A stretch of DNA of 64,000 bases from Desmonostoc geniculatum HA4340-LM1. GTDB lineage: Bacteria; Cyanobacteriota; Cyanobacteriia; Cyanobacteriales; Nostocaceae. This document shows, one piece after another, positions 27,376 through 35,912 of the stretch. Both the position numbers and the translations under genes were made by a program. The stretch covers positions 62,001 through 126,000 of the forward strand of contig JAHHHB010000003.1 in assembly GCA_019359545.1 (NCBI GenBank), in the 5' to 3' direction. The notes beneath the pieces were generated by a model. The model was given only the letters and a program-made list of their open reading frames with translations, did no database searches and had not been told where the DNA came from. The stretch's first letter is position 1. Each line of letters begins with the position of its first letter.

Positions 27376-27412
27376 AAGATTGTCTCCTAGTGATGAATTT
27401 ATTTTCAGATTG

Positions 27413-28096
27413 TTAGCTTACAGCTCTGAGTGTTGAAACAGAGGGGCTAGGCCTTCTGGTTGAGAAACGATTAGTACCAATAGATATTTGTTGGATTTGT
27501 TCGGTAATCGCGTCAATGAATGGTTCAACCTCATGCTTTGAGCGACCAGTAACAAGATCGCCGTCCACTACAACACCTGTAGATGACGTTGTATAAACTG
27601 CGCCAGCGTTAAGAATATCTGCAAGGACAACCTCATGGCAGATAACATTTCGGCCTTTGAGTAACTCAGGTACTGGTGTCAGTATCCACAGGCCGTGGCA
27701 GAGTGCACCTTTAATAATCCTGGGATTTGCCATCGCCTTGGCATAAAACTGTACAGCTGGTGAAGTACGAACTTGTTCAGCATTGACTAAGGGAGTTGAT
27801 AGTAGATCGAAGTAGCGGAGGCGCACGCTGGTATAGTTAGCAGTCATAATCACAGCCGCGTAGTCGTTAACGTCTACGTTTTGAAAATCAATGTCTACAT
27901 CTATTGTTCGAGGAGTATTGCCTGTATCTTCATCACTGAAAAAACGAACGGTTGGCTTGTCCCAGAGTCTAGACATCAGATGTACTGTTGCTTTGAGTTC
28001 TGAGAAGCGCTTTTGATAAGCTTCGATTTCTTCAGGAATGAACTCACTTTCGACAAGAACTGCAATTTTTTTACCACCAAGGGATCTAGGTATCAT
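27413..28096 (-). CDS. DJ-1/PfpI-family protein, second copy
   Basis: A 227-residue protein of the DJ-1/PfpI family, with IAVLVESEFIPEEIEAYQKR at the start and the nucleophile elbow KGALCHGLWIL containing C133 and H134. It ends IDAITEQIQQISIGTNRFS plus a Ser/Arg-rich tail. It is not a close duplicate of the neighbouring DJ-1 gene: the Cys-His pair and the N-terminal loop differ. It is the first gene of the minus-strand run and starts 452 bases from the divergent M24-like gene, so that spacer should hold its promoter. Two different DJ-1-type proteins beside one ThDP enzyme is unusual. Confidence 0.85.
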   Translation of the reverse strand: MIPRSLGGKKIAVLVESEFIPEEIEAYQKRFSELKATVHLMSRLWDKPTVRFFSDEDTGNTPRTIDVDIDFQNVDVNDYAAVIMTANYTSVRLRYFDLLSTPLVNAEQVRTSPAVQFYAKAMANPRIIKGALCHGLWILTPVPELLKGRNVICHEVVLADILNAGAVYTTSSTGVVVDGDLVTGRSKHEVEPFIDAITEQIQQISIGTNRFSTRRPSPSVSTLRAVS

Positions 28097-28548
28097 ATTG
28101 GTTCACTATTCTTGGGGTCACTAGATTCTTAATTTGGAATGTACGTGACTTATTTTTAAGTCTTTAGCAAAAAGTTTAGAGAGACTAAAACATAAATACA
28201 AGGGTGAATGTTTTGCAGAAAGGTTACTTTTTTTGTTGGCGGGATTTTATGTAAATTTAAAAAACCTAAAATAAAATCACAATGGTTGATTTTTTGTTAT
28301 GAGGTTGTATTGTTTTGGTAATTACGGCTCGACAAATACTCAAAATCACCTTTATACTGCAAGTAATAATTCAGAACTAATAAAATTTTAATACTTAAAA
28401 ATAATAAGTTTACGAAAATAAATAATCGTATTATATTTTTATCAATTCTGAGTTTTGACTTCTGATTGCGGAACTATATGTAATCAGAATTTTTCTCCCA
28501 CTATCAATAATAATTGGCAATTTTTCACAGACTTATCTCGACTTAACT
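28097..28548. other. divergent intergenic region
   Basis: AT-rich spacer of 452 bases between the divergently transcribed DJ-1/PfpI operon and the M24-like gene. It must carry promoters for both. I could not pick a convincing -10/-35 pair or operator, and no small gene is visible. Confidence 0.5.
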
Positions 28549-29682
28549 ATGAATTCGATCAACCAAGAAATTTATTACAAGCTGGAGCTAATGCGAAAAG
28601 CTCTGAGCGAAACTGATACAATGGGTGTGCGATTGCGCGGTTCAGATTGGTTCGCTTGGGCTACTGCTGGCGGTTCTAACACTGTGTTACTCGCTAGTGA
28701 GACTGGAGTAGCGGAAGTTTTAGTAACCGCTAAAGATGCCTGGATATTGACTGATGAGATTGAAGCTCAACGCTTACAGGATGAAGAGCTTCCGGGTAAG
28801 GATGAGTCGTCAGATCGTCTTTACAAGCTGCACATTAATCCTTGGGCTGATAGGGTTGCCCGCGAGTCTTTCGTCCGTGAGGCGACAAATGGGGGAAAGA
28901 TTTTCAGTGATATTCCTACTGCCGATGAAAGCCGATTACCTCTGTCACTCATAAATCAGAAGCGGGTAATCCTGCCAACAGAACTGGAACGCTATCGGCG
29001 AGTGGGGCGTTTAGCAAGTGAAGCCATGACCGAAGTACTTTTAAAAGCCCAGCCTACCTGGACAGAGTACCAACTGGCTGGAGCGGGTGCAGAGGCGTTG
29101 TGGTCAAGAGGCCTACATCCAGCTTTGACGCTAGTAGCTGGAGAAAGGCGTCTCCCGCTATACCGTCATGCCACGCCCAAACAAGAGGCGTTGGGACGTG
29201 CGGCAATGCTAGTTTTTTGTGCGCGGGGATACGGTCTATATGCGAACCTGACGAGATTTGTCTTTTTTGGTTTGGAGCAGGCCAATACAGAGACACGAAA
29301 TTTCGCATCTCTGCATTCTCATGTCTATAAGATTGAAGCTGAAGCCTTGGACTTATGTGTTCCTGGCACGCCTATCAACGTAATTTATGACGCGCTTGGT
29401 CAGGCTTATGAGCGGCATGGTTATCCCGAAGCAATTCGTCAACATCATCAAGGAGGAACTACAGGCTATCTATCTCGTGAAATCATTGCTAATCCAACTA
29501 CGAGCGAAAATTTAGTGGAAAACACGGCTGTAGCGTGGAACCCAAGTTTACCAGGAGCAAAGATTGAAGACACTTTCATCATCCAGAAGGATGGAGGGCT
29601 AGAAAACCTAACTTTCGATCCAAAGTGGCCAACCCTCAAAGTTGAAGGACGCGATCGCCCCTTACCATTAGAAATTGACTAA
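28549..29682 (+). CDS. M24 (creatinase/aminopeptidase P-fold) protein with missing metal ligands
   Basis: A 377-residue pita-bread-fold protein of the M24 family, with a creatinase-like N-terminal domain (about 1-130) and the C-terminal domain starting around RYRRVGRLASEAMTEVLLKA. True M24 metallopeptidases bind two metals through two Asp, one His and two Glu. Here the Asp-Asp motif reads LVFCARGYGLYANLTR, with the first Asp lost and the second Asn. The His is kept (HHQGGTTGYL), the first Glu position reads WNPSLPG and the last Glu is kept (IEDTF). It is therefore probably not a standard peptidase; creatinase itself is a metal-free precedent. It is divergent from the DJ-1/ThDP operon and may belong to the same pathway. 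Confidence 0.8.
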   Translation: MNSINQEIYYKLELMRKALSETDTMGVRLRGSDWFAWATAGGSNTVLLASETGVAEVLVTAKDAWILTDEIEAQRLQDEELPGKDESSDRLYKLHINPWADRVARESFVREATNGGKIFSDIPTADESRLPLSLINQKRVILPTELERYRRVGRLASEAMTEVLLKAQPTWTEYQLAGAGAEALWSRGLHPALTLVAGERRLPLYRHATPKQEALGRAAMLVFCARGYGLYANLTRFVFFGLEQANTETRNFASLHSHVYKIEAEALDLCVPGTPINVIYDALGQAYERHGYPEAIRQHHQGGTTGYLSREIIANPTTSENLVENTAVAWNPSLPGAKIEDTFIIQKDGGLENLTFDPKWPTLKVEGRDRPLPLEID

Positions 29683-29743
29683 AATTGACCCAGCCGCAAG
29701 CTTCTTGATGTGGTGTATCAATGGGTATTGCGGCTAGTTTGTT

Positions 29744-31264
29744 CTAATTTAATTGGTGGTGAGTCACCCTTCCATAAGTTTCAGTCATTGCTTTGAGGCG
29801 ATCGCTAATCTCTGGCGTTAAAGCTGCGGACTGATATCGCCAACCCCAGCCACCTACAGTTTTGCCAGGAAAGTTCATCCTAGCTCCGGTGCCCAATCCC
29901 AAAACGTCCTGTAGAGGAATAATCGTCTGATTGGCTACAGAACTTAGTGCCAATCGAATCAAATCCCAGTGGATTCCAGACTCACTCTGACAACCCAAAT
30001 AACCTAAGACTTGTTCTTTTTCTGGGGGTAACAATTGATTGAACCAGCCAACTGTAGTGTCATTATCATGAGTACCCGTGTATACAATACAATTAGACTG
30101 ATAATTGAACGGTAAAAAACGCTTTTCAGCTTGTGAACCATCGCCAAAAGCAAACTGTAAAATTTTCATGCCGGGAAATTCAAATCTGTCTCGCAGAGCA
30201 TATACCTCTGGTGAAATTTCTCCCAAATCCTCAGCAATGATTGGCAGGTTACCTAACTTTTGTTTGAGTACCTCAAAGAAAGCCTCTCCAGGAGCTTCAA
30301 TCCACGTACCATTCATAGCAGTTGTTTCGCCCTGCTTTACGGCCCAGAAAGCTTGAAACCCGCGAAAATGATCGATGCGAATCAAGTCTACATAGTTAAG
30401 CATGGACTGGAAGCGTTGCACCCACCATTTGAAGTTCTCCTGCTGTAGCCGCACCCAGTTATAGACAGGGTTACCCCAAAGTTGCCCAGTGGCACTGAAG
30501 TAATCTGGTGGTGTTCCTGCCATTAGTGCTGGCTCACCTGTTAATTCATCAAGGCAAAAGTTTCCGGGATTAGCCCAAACGTCAGCACTATCGTGAGCTA
30601 CATAAATTGCGATATCTCCTAGTATTTGAATCCCACGCTCGTTAGCATAGCGCTTGAGTTGTGACCATTGCCAGAAAAACTCAAACTGTAGATATTTATG
30701 GTAAAAAACTTCATCTGCTAATCGTTGTTCCCATTGCTCGATCGCTTCTGGTTTGCGTTGAGCGATCGCCATCTCCCAAGTATTCCAACTAGCGCCTTTA
30801 TGAGCATCCTTAAGCGCCATAAACAGGGCATAATCATCTAGCCAGTAAGCCTGACTCTGGCAAAACTCCTGAAATTCCTGTCGCTGACTTGATGTTGCAC
30901 TAGTTTTGAAGTTTTTGCAGGCTTTTTGCAGTATTGGTATCTTCGTTTGAATAACCTGCGAAAAATCTACTCTTTCAGTGGAAAACTTTGGTAAATTTGT
31001 GAAATTATCTTCAGTTAGCAAGCCCTTCTTTTGCAGTAGTTCTGGGCTGATTAACAGTGGATTTCCGGCGATCGCTGAATAAGAAGCATAAGGAGAATTA
31101 GTATCTCCGGTAGGCCCCAATGGTAATATCTGCCAAAGCTGTTGTTTGCTTTCTACTAAAAAATCAACAAAGCGATAAGCTTCCGATCCAAAGTCACCAA
31201 TACCAAACTGACTAGGAAAAGAAGTAGGGTGTAGCAAAATCCCGCTAGATCTGGGAAAAGGCAT
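29744..31264 (-). CDS. malQ: 4-alpha-glucanotransferase (GH77)
   Basis: MalQ moves maltodextrin segments between alpha-1,4-glucans and releases glucose. The 506-residue enzyme starts MPFPRSSGILLHPTSFPSQF and contains QILPLGPTGDTNSPY, the nucleophile region LIRIDHFRGFQAFW, the acid/base region IIAEDLGEISPEV and VYTGTHDNDTTVGWF, all typical of GH77. The length is normal. ATG 31264 has GAGG six bases upstream. It processes the linear chains released by GlgX and can supply TreY with suitable chain lengths. It is convergent with the M24-like gene (62 bases apart) and therefore not in that unit. Confidence 0.94.
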   Translation of the reverse strand: MPFPRSSGILLHPTSFPSQFGIGDFGSEAYRFVDFLVESKQQLWQILPLGPTGDTNSPYASYSAIAGNPLLISPELLQKKGLLTEDNFTNLPKFSTERVDFSQVIQTKIPILQKACKNFKTSATSSQRQEFQEFCQSQAYWLDDYALFMALKDAHKGASWNTWEMAIAQRKPEAIEQWEQRLADEVFYHKYLQFEFFWQWSQLKRYANERGIQILGDIAIYVAHDSADVWANPGNFCLDELTGEPALMAGTPPDYFSATGQLWGNPVYNWVRLQQENFKWWVQRFQSMLNYVDLIRIDHFRGFQAFWAVKQGETTAMNGTWIEAPGEAFFEVLKQKLGNLPIIAEDLGEISPEVYALRDRFEFPGMKILQFAFGDGSQAEKRFLPFNYQSNCIVYTGTHDNDTTVGWFNQLLPPEKEQVLGYLGCQSESGIHWDLIRLALSSVANQTIIPLQDVLGLGTGARMNFPGKTVGGWGWRYQSAALTPEISDRLKAMTETYGRVTHHQLN

Positions 31265-32287
31265 AATAAACCTCTATTTTAAGAAATGGAAATAAAACAA
31301 TTCACAGAACTTACCACCAGAGGATTAGGAGCCTATATGAACTCATAAACGCTGCTGACTAGTTTCATGCAGAACTTGAAGAAGCACATAGCGATTCTCA
31401 TTTTAATAAGGTACATGGGTAAGGGCGCACAGCTGTGCATTGGTGTCAACTTAGAGCCAGGGCGAATAGAATTTGCGCGCCACTTCAAGTCGGCAGAGCT
31501 GGACGCCAGTAGCTCATGGGTAAAACCCCCAAGACTGCGCTGGCTCCCCAACGCAGTGGCTTGGCTACACAGACTTTCGTCCGCCTCCCTTGTCCTAAGG
31601 TCAAATTAAGGGTTTGAAACCCAGGTCGGTGGGTTTTGTTTGTGTAGACACGGTTTCTAACCGTCCGTTTCGCGTTAAGTTGACACCTATGACAGCTGTG
31701 TGCCCCTACGAGGATCTATTTTTCTCTACCTCATCCATGCGGGAACCGCTATAAATTTTGACTCTAATATCTAAGATTATGAGGGATAAAACATAGATGC
31801 AAAGGTTAATTTTTCGGAGATAGTTTGTATTTTTTTGCTCTATTTTTGAAAATTAACTATTTATTAAATATCATTAATTTTATACTAACTTTTTTACAGT
31901 CGAACCGCTCTATCATTATCAAAATCAGACTGTTTATCTCATAACTTATTCTTAATTTATAGAAAAAATGATGATGTTGAGATAAAAAATCAGTAGATTC
32001 AAAAAAATGCAACCTTTAACCAAAATTTTAACCATTGCGGTTATATTGCATGTTTTATAAATTCTTTCATGGTTAGCTAATATCCGATGCAACCAGAGTT
32101 GTAATTTAAATACAATTTTTTTAGGAAAAAATTATCCTACAATCAAATATTTGGTGATTTGAATTTACTTGTAAATTTACCCAGCCTTGATAGTAACTCT
32201 CGAAAAAAAATAAAATTTTAGCTTTAATCTTCAAAGCTAGTCTGTACAACTACTTTATAAAAAGTCCGATCGTGAAGTGGGGAATTT
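31265..32287. other. 1-kb intergenic region upstream of the GMC cluster
   Basis: About 1 kb without a gene. The left third holds a miniature inverted-repeat element (31423-31706). From 31740 to 32287 the sequence is strongly AT-rich and should contain the promoter of the first GMC gene. I see no small gene with a ribosome site. Confidence 0.5.
31423..31706. mobile_element. MITE-like element with about 31-base terminal inverted repeats
   Basis: The left arm at 31423-31453 (GGGCGCACAGCTGTGC then ATTGGTGTCAACTTA) is an imperfect inverse of the right arm at 31676-31706 (TAAGTTGACACC then TATGACAGCTGTGTGCCCC). About 27 of 31 positions match with one gap. The 284-base element has no complete gene. 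It contains CCCCAAGACTGCGCTGGCTC-type sequence and a GTTTGAAACCCAGGTCGGTG stretch. It sits at the left edge of the GMC gene region. Confidence 0.65.
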
Positions 32288-33871
32288 ATGCTTCGTAAAT
32301 CTTTTAGCCGTCGTCATTTTCTTCAAAGTGCCACTCTATTCAGTGCTAGCGTAGCAACTTCAGTACTTACTTCAAATCGTACCGGAGCTACTATTGGCGA
32401 TGATTATTCAGAGGCCGTTGTTATCGGCAGTGGCTATGGTGGGGCTGTTGCTGCTCTACGTTTAGGACAAGCTGGTATTCAAACAGTAGTACTAGAACGC
32501 GGTCGCCGTTGGGAAATCCCATCTCAAAATAATCAAGACATTTTTGCAACTTATCGTAAGCCTGATGGTCGAGGTGCTTGGCTTAGTTCAACAACTTTAT
32601 TCGGAGATTCCGTAGATACATATACAGGAGTTTTAGAAACTTTAAGAGAATACGGCGCAAATCCATTGTGTGGTGCTGGAGTTGGAGGTGGGTCACTAGT
32701 TAATAATGCTGGCGTTGTAGTACCCAAAAGTCGTTATGTATTTTATCAAGTCTTTCCTCGCTCAATTGACTATGATGAATTGGTTGATGTTTACTTTGGT
32801 CGTGTTCGTAAAATGCTGGAGCCAAATCCCATTCCAGCTGACATTTTAGCTACTAAATACTATGAATCAACCCGATTATTTCAAGAACATGCAACTAGGG
32901 CAGGATTTAGAAATTATCTAATAGACTTGGCTGTTGATTGGGATGTAGTTCGTGAGGAAATAGCTGGAACTAGAGTACCTTCTGCCAGTATTGGAGAAAT
33001 TTGGTTTGGCTGCAACAGCGGAGCTAAGAAAAGCCTAGACCGCAACTATATACCTTTAGCTGAGCAGACTAAATATGTTGAGATTATGCCTCTGTGCGTA
33101 GTAACAGCAATCTCTCAATTACCTCACGAGAGACTTTATCGAGTTTCATACAATCGGATAAATACTTCAGGACAAATTCTTGAAACAAAAACTATTACCT
33201 GCCGCTATTTGTTTTTAGCTGCTGGCTCTATAGGCACTTCCAAACTTTTAGTTAAGGCTAAAGCCACAGGCAAGTTGCCTAAGTTAAACGAGCATGTTGG
33301 TAAAAATTGGGGAACTAATGGCGATACCGTTGGCCATCGCTCAAATTTACCACCTATTAAGGATTTAGGAGGATTTGCAGGTGCTATTCTTGAACACTAC
33401 GATAATCCTATAAGTCCAACTATCCTGATGAATTATCCACAATGGAACAATCCTATAGGATCGCAAGAATGTCTTGGTATGGGTATACCGAAAGCTAATG
33501 GGGTCTTTAAATACGATGCAAGCACAGATTCAGTGAACTTATACTGGCCTTCATACCTTGACACCAATAAACAACATATAGATGCTACCAAGTTGACGTA
33601 TAAAATCCTTGATAATGCCAATTACAGAGATGGCAAACAACCCTCAACAGAGTTTGTTTACCAGAATGTTGCTCATCCTTCAGGAGGAGCTACTATTGGC
33701 AAAGCCTGCGATCAATACGGGCGGGTATTCGGTTATAAAGGGCTTTATGTCGTAGATGGTGCGCTTCTTCCTGGTTCTGCCGGAGGTGCAAATCCTTTCT
33801 TAACCATTGCAGGTTTAGCAGAGCGCGCTATGGACAAAATTATCCCAAAAATTAAACACAGAGACTGGTAA
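32288..33871 (+). CDS. Tat-exported GMC oxidoreductase, cholesterol-oxidase-like, copy 1
   Basis: A predicted periplasmic FAD enzyme of 527 residues. The N-terminus FSRRHFLQSATLF with R8-R9 and a hydrophobic stretch is a twin-arginine signal. The FAD motif is VIGSGYGGAVAALRLGQAG. The C-terminal GMC block reads HPSGGATIGKACDQYGRVFG and VDGALLPGSAGGANPFLTIA; cholesterol-oxidase-type enzymes have HPLGG and TACTNP or SVGVNP here, so this copy departs at the catalytic loops while keeping the His and Asn. It is the first of three paralogues and is separated from copy 2 by about 310 AT-rich bases. The oxidised substrate (alcohol, sterol or sugar) is unknown. Confidence 0.87.
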   Translation: MLRKSFSRRHFLQSATLFSASVATSVLTSNRTGATIGDDYSEAVVIGSGYGGAVAALRLGQAGIQTVVLERGRRWEIPSQNNQDIFATYRKPDGRGAWLSSTTLFGDSVDTYTGVLETLREYGANPLCGAGVGGGSLVNNAGVVVPKSRYVFYQVFPRSIDYDELVDVYFGRVRKMLEPNPIPADILATKYYESTRLFQEHATRAGFRNYLIDLAVDWDVVREEIAGTRVPSASIGEIWFGCNSGAKKSLDRNYIPLAEQTKYVEIMPLCVVTAISQLPHERLYRVSYNRINTSGQILETKTITCRYLFLAAGSIGTSKLLVKAKATGKLPKLNEHVGKNWGTNGDTVGHRSNLPPIKDLGGFAGAILEHYDNPISPTILMNYPQWNNPIGSQECLGMGIPKANGVFKYDASTDSVNLYWPSYLDTNKQHIDATKLTYKILDNANYRDGKQPSTEFVYQNVAHPSGGATIGKACDQYGRVFGYKGLYVVDGALLPGSAGGANPFLTIAGLAERAMDKIIPKIKHRDW

Positions 33872-34180
33872 ATACTTCGTTTATTACCTGAATATCTATC
33901 TTTCCGGAGTAAAAATAGAGTTTGCTGACGTTTCTTTTCATCCCAAAAACTTCACAATGTTATTACTACTAGCTTTGAATCAATATTTACAGCAGATTTC
34001 AAGTTAATGAAGTAGACCATCTAAGTCTCAAAACCAGGCACAGAGACTATTCTAATTCTAACTTCTGGATTCTGAATTCTGCTGTATAAACGAAGATTTT
34101 AAAGCTTAAAGATTGACGCTGTAAGTTTTTAGTTCATAAAACTACTCAATTATTGCAATTAACTAATTCAGGATATAGAG

Positions 34181-35800
34181 ATGCTTAATAATTTGTATAG
34201 TCGTCGTCGTTTTCTTCAGAATGCTGCCCTTTTCGGCACTGGTTTAGCAGTTTCAGTAGGGACTCCTATTTATCGGACTAGTGCTACTAGTAATTATGAG
34301 GATACAGAAGCACTAATTATAGGTAGTGGCTTTGGTGGGGCTATTGCATCTCTACGTTTGGCACAAGCTGGTATTAAAACACTAGTATTAGAGCGAGGTC
34401 GTCGTTGGAATATTCGCTCTGATGGAAACACTTTTGCTAATTTCCGTAATCCTGATGGTCGAACTGCTTGGCTAAGTCCAACAAATTTATTTGGTCAGTC
34501 TGTAGATGTGTATACAGGAGTTTTAGAGACTTTAAATGAAGATGGAGTTACTGTTTTAGCTGGTGCTGGTGTTGGTGGCGGTTCTCTAGTTTACAATGCT
34601 ATTATTTACCAACCTAATCGCGAGTTATTTTATCGAGTTTTTCCTCGTTCAATTAGCTACAAGGAAATGAATGAAATTTACTATCCTCGCGTTCGTTCAA
34701 TGTTAGCGGCTGCACCAATACCAGACGACATTTTAAAGACTGATTATTATGAAACAACACGATTTTTGCTGGAAAACGGGAAGAAAGCAGGCTTACCTAG
34801 TCGTTTATTAGATTTAGGTGTTAATTGGGATATAGTTCGTCAAGAAATCAGAGGAGAAAAGATTGCTTCTGCTATTAATGGTGAACATTGGTTTGGTATT
34901 AATAGTGGAGCAAAAAATAGTCTTGATCGCAATTACTTACTTCAAGCAGAACAAACTGGATTAGTAAAGGTTTTACCCTTACATATAGTCACAGAAATTT
35001 CGGAATTACCACGACGTGGTTATCGAGTTAAATGTCATGAAATTAATGAAAGAGGAGAAGTAATTAAGTCAAAATCTTTTACCTGTCGCTACTTATTTTT
35101 AGCAGCTGGTTCAATGGGAACTTCTAAACTTTTGCTCAAGGCTAAAGAAAAAGGCACATTATCTAGGTTAAAACCTAGTGTCGGACAAAATTGGAATAAT
35201 AATGGAGACATGGTTGCCGAACGTTCAAATTTACCAAAGCCTGTGATTGGTAGAGGGGGTCCATCAGGCGCCGTTGTGGAAAACATTAATAATACTCAAA
35301 ATCCGATTAGTCTGATGAATCTGGAAGATTGGTCTGGTGCGCCAGGAACACAAAGGTGTCTGACTTTGGCTATGACAAAACCAAAAGGATTTTTCACCTA
35401 TGATCGCTCTACAGATAATGTCAAGTTACACTGGCCCGAACAAGAAAATAGAGATGCTTTATTAGCTGCAAAGGTTACTTACACAACTCTTGATGGTTCC
35501 ATAACTACCCCTACGACAAGACCAACAACAGACATTAATGCCGCTATCTGCGCCCATCCTTTAGGAGGCGCTGTCATGGGTAAAGTGTGCGATCAATACG
35601 GTCGAGTATTGAATTATCAAGGTTTGTATGTTGTTGATGGTGCATTGATTCCTGGTCCTACTGCATGTACAAATCCATCCTTGACTATTGCAGCTATAGC
35701 AGAACGCTGTATGGAGAAAATCATTGCCGAAGATATTCGCAATAGAAGATATTCTTTTCAAGGAAACGGTGATTCTCACTTTGTAGCAGCTAGGGGCTAG
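34181..35800 (+). CDS. Tat-exported GMC oxidoreductase, cholesterol-oxidase-like, copy 2
   Basis: A 539-residue paralogue of the gene at 32288. The Tat signal is YSRRRFLQNAALFGTGLAVS, the FAD motif IIGSGFGGAIASLRLAQAG, and the catalytic blocks HPLGGAVMGKVCDQYGRVLN and GALIPGPTACTNPSLTIAAI are canonical for the group. AGGA lies six bases before the ATG. A 112-base spacer separates it from the SLH-porin gene on the same strand. The C-terminal extension RNRRYSFQGNGDSHFVAARG is absent from copy 1. Loading with FAD in the cytoplasm before folded export fits the Tat route. Confidence 0.88.
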   Translation: MLNNLYSRRRFLQNAALFGTGLAVSVGTPIYRTSATSNYEDTEALIIGSGFGGAIASLRLAQAGIKTLVLERGRRWNIRSDGNTFANFRNPDGRTAWLSPTNLFGQSVDVYTGVLETLNEDGVTVLAGAGVGGGSLVYNAIIYQPNRELFYRVFPRSISYKEMNEIYYPRVRSMLAAAPIPDDILKTDYYETTRFLLENGKKAGLPSRLLDLGVNWDIVRQEIRGEKIASAINGEHWFGINSGAKNSLDRNYLLQAEQTGLVKVLPLHIVTEISELPRRGYRVKCHEINERGEVIKSKSFTCRYLFLAAGSMGTSKLLLKAKEKGTLSRLKPSVGQNWNNNGDMVAERSNLPKPVIGRGGPSGAVVENINNTQNPISLMNLEDWSGAPGTQRCLTLAMTKPKGFFTYDRSTDNVKLHWPEQENRDALLAAKVTYTTLDGSITTPTTRPTTDINAAICAHPLGGAVMGKVCDQYGRVLNYQGLYVVDGALIPGPTACTNPSLTIAAIAERCMEKIIAEDIRNRRYSFQGNGDSHFVAARG

Positions 35801-35912
35801 GAAGACATAACTGCGTTTTCAAGATTTCGATCGCTAAAGGATTTCCTGGTTTTTAGGTAAAAAAGCAAGTATTTTTATTGGTTATCAGCTAGGAGATCTA
35901 GATCTACAAGCA

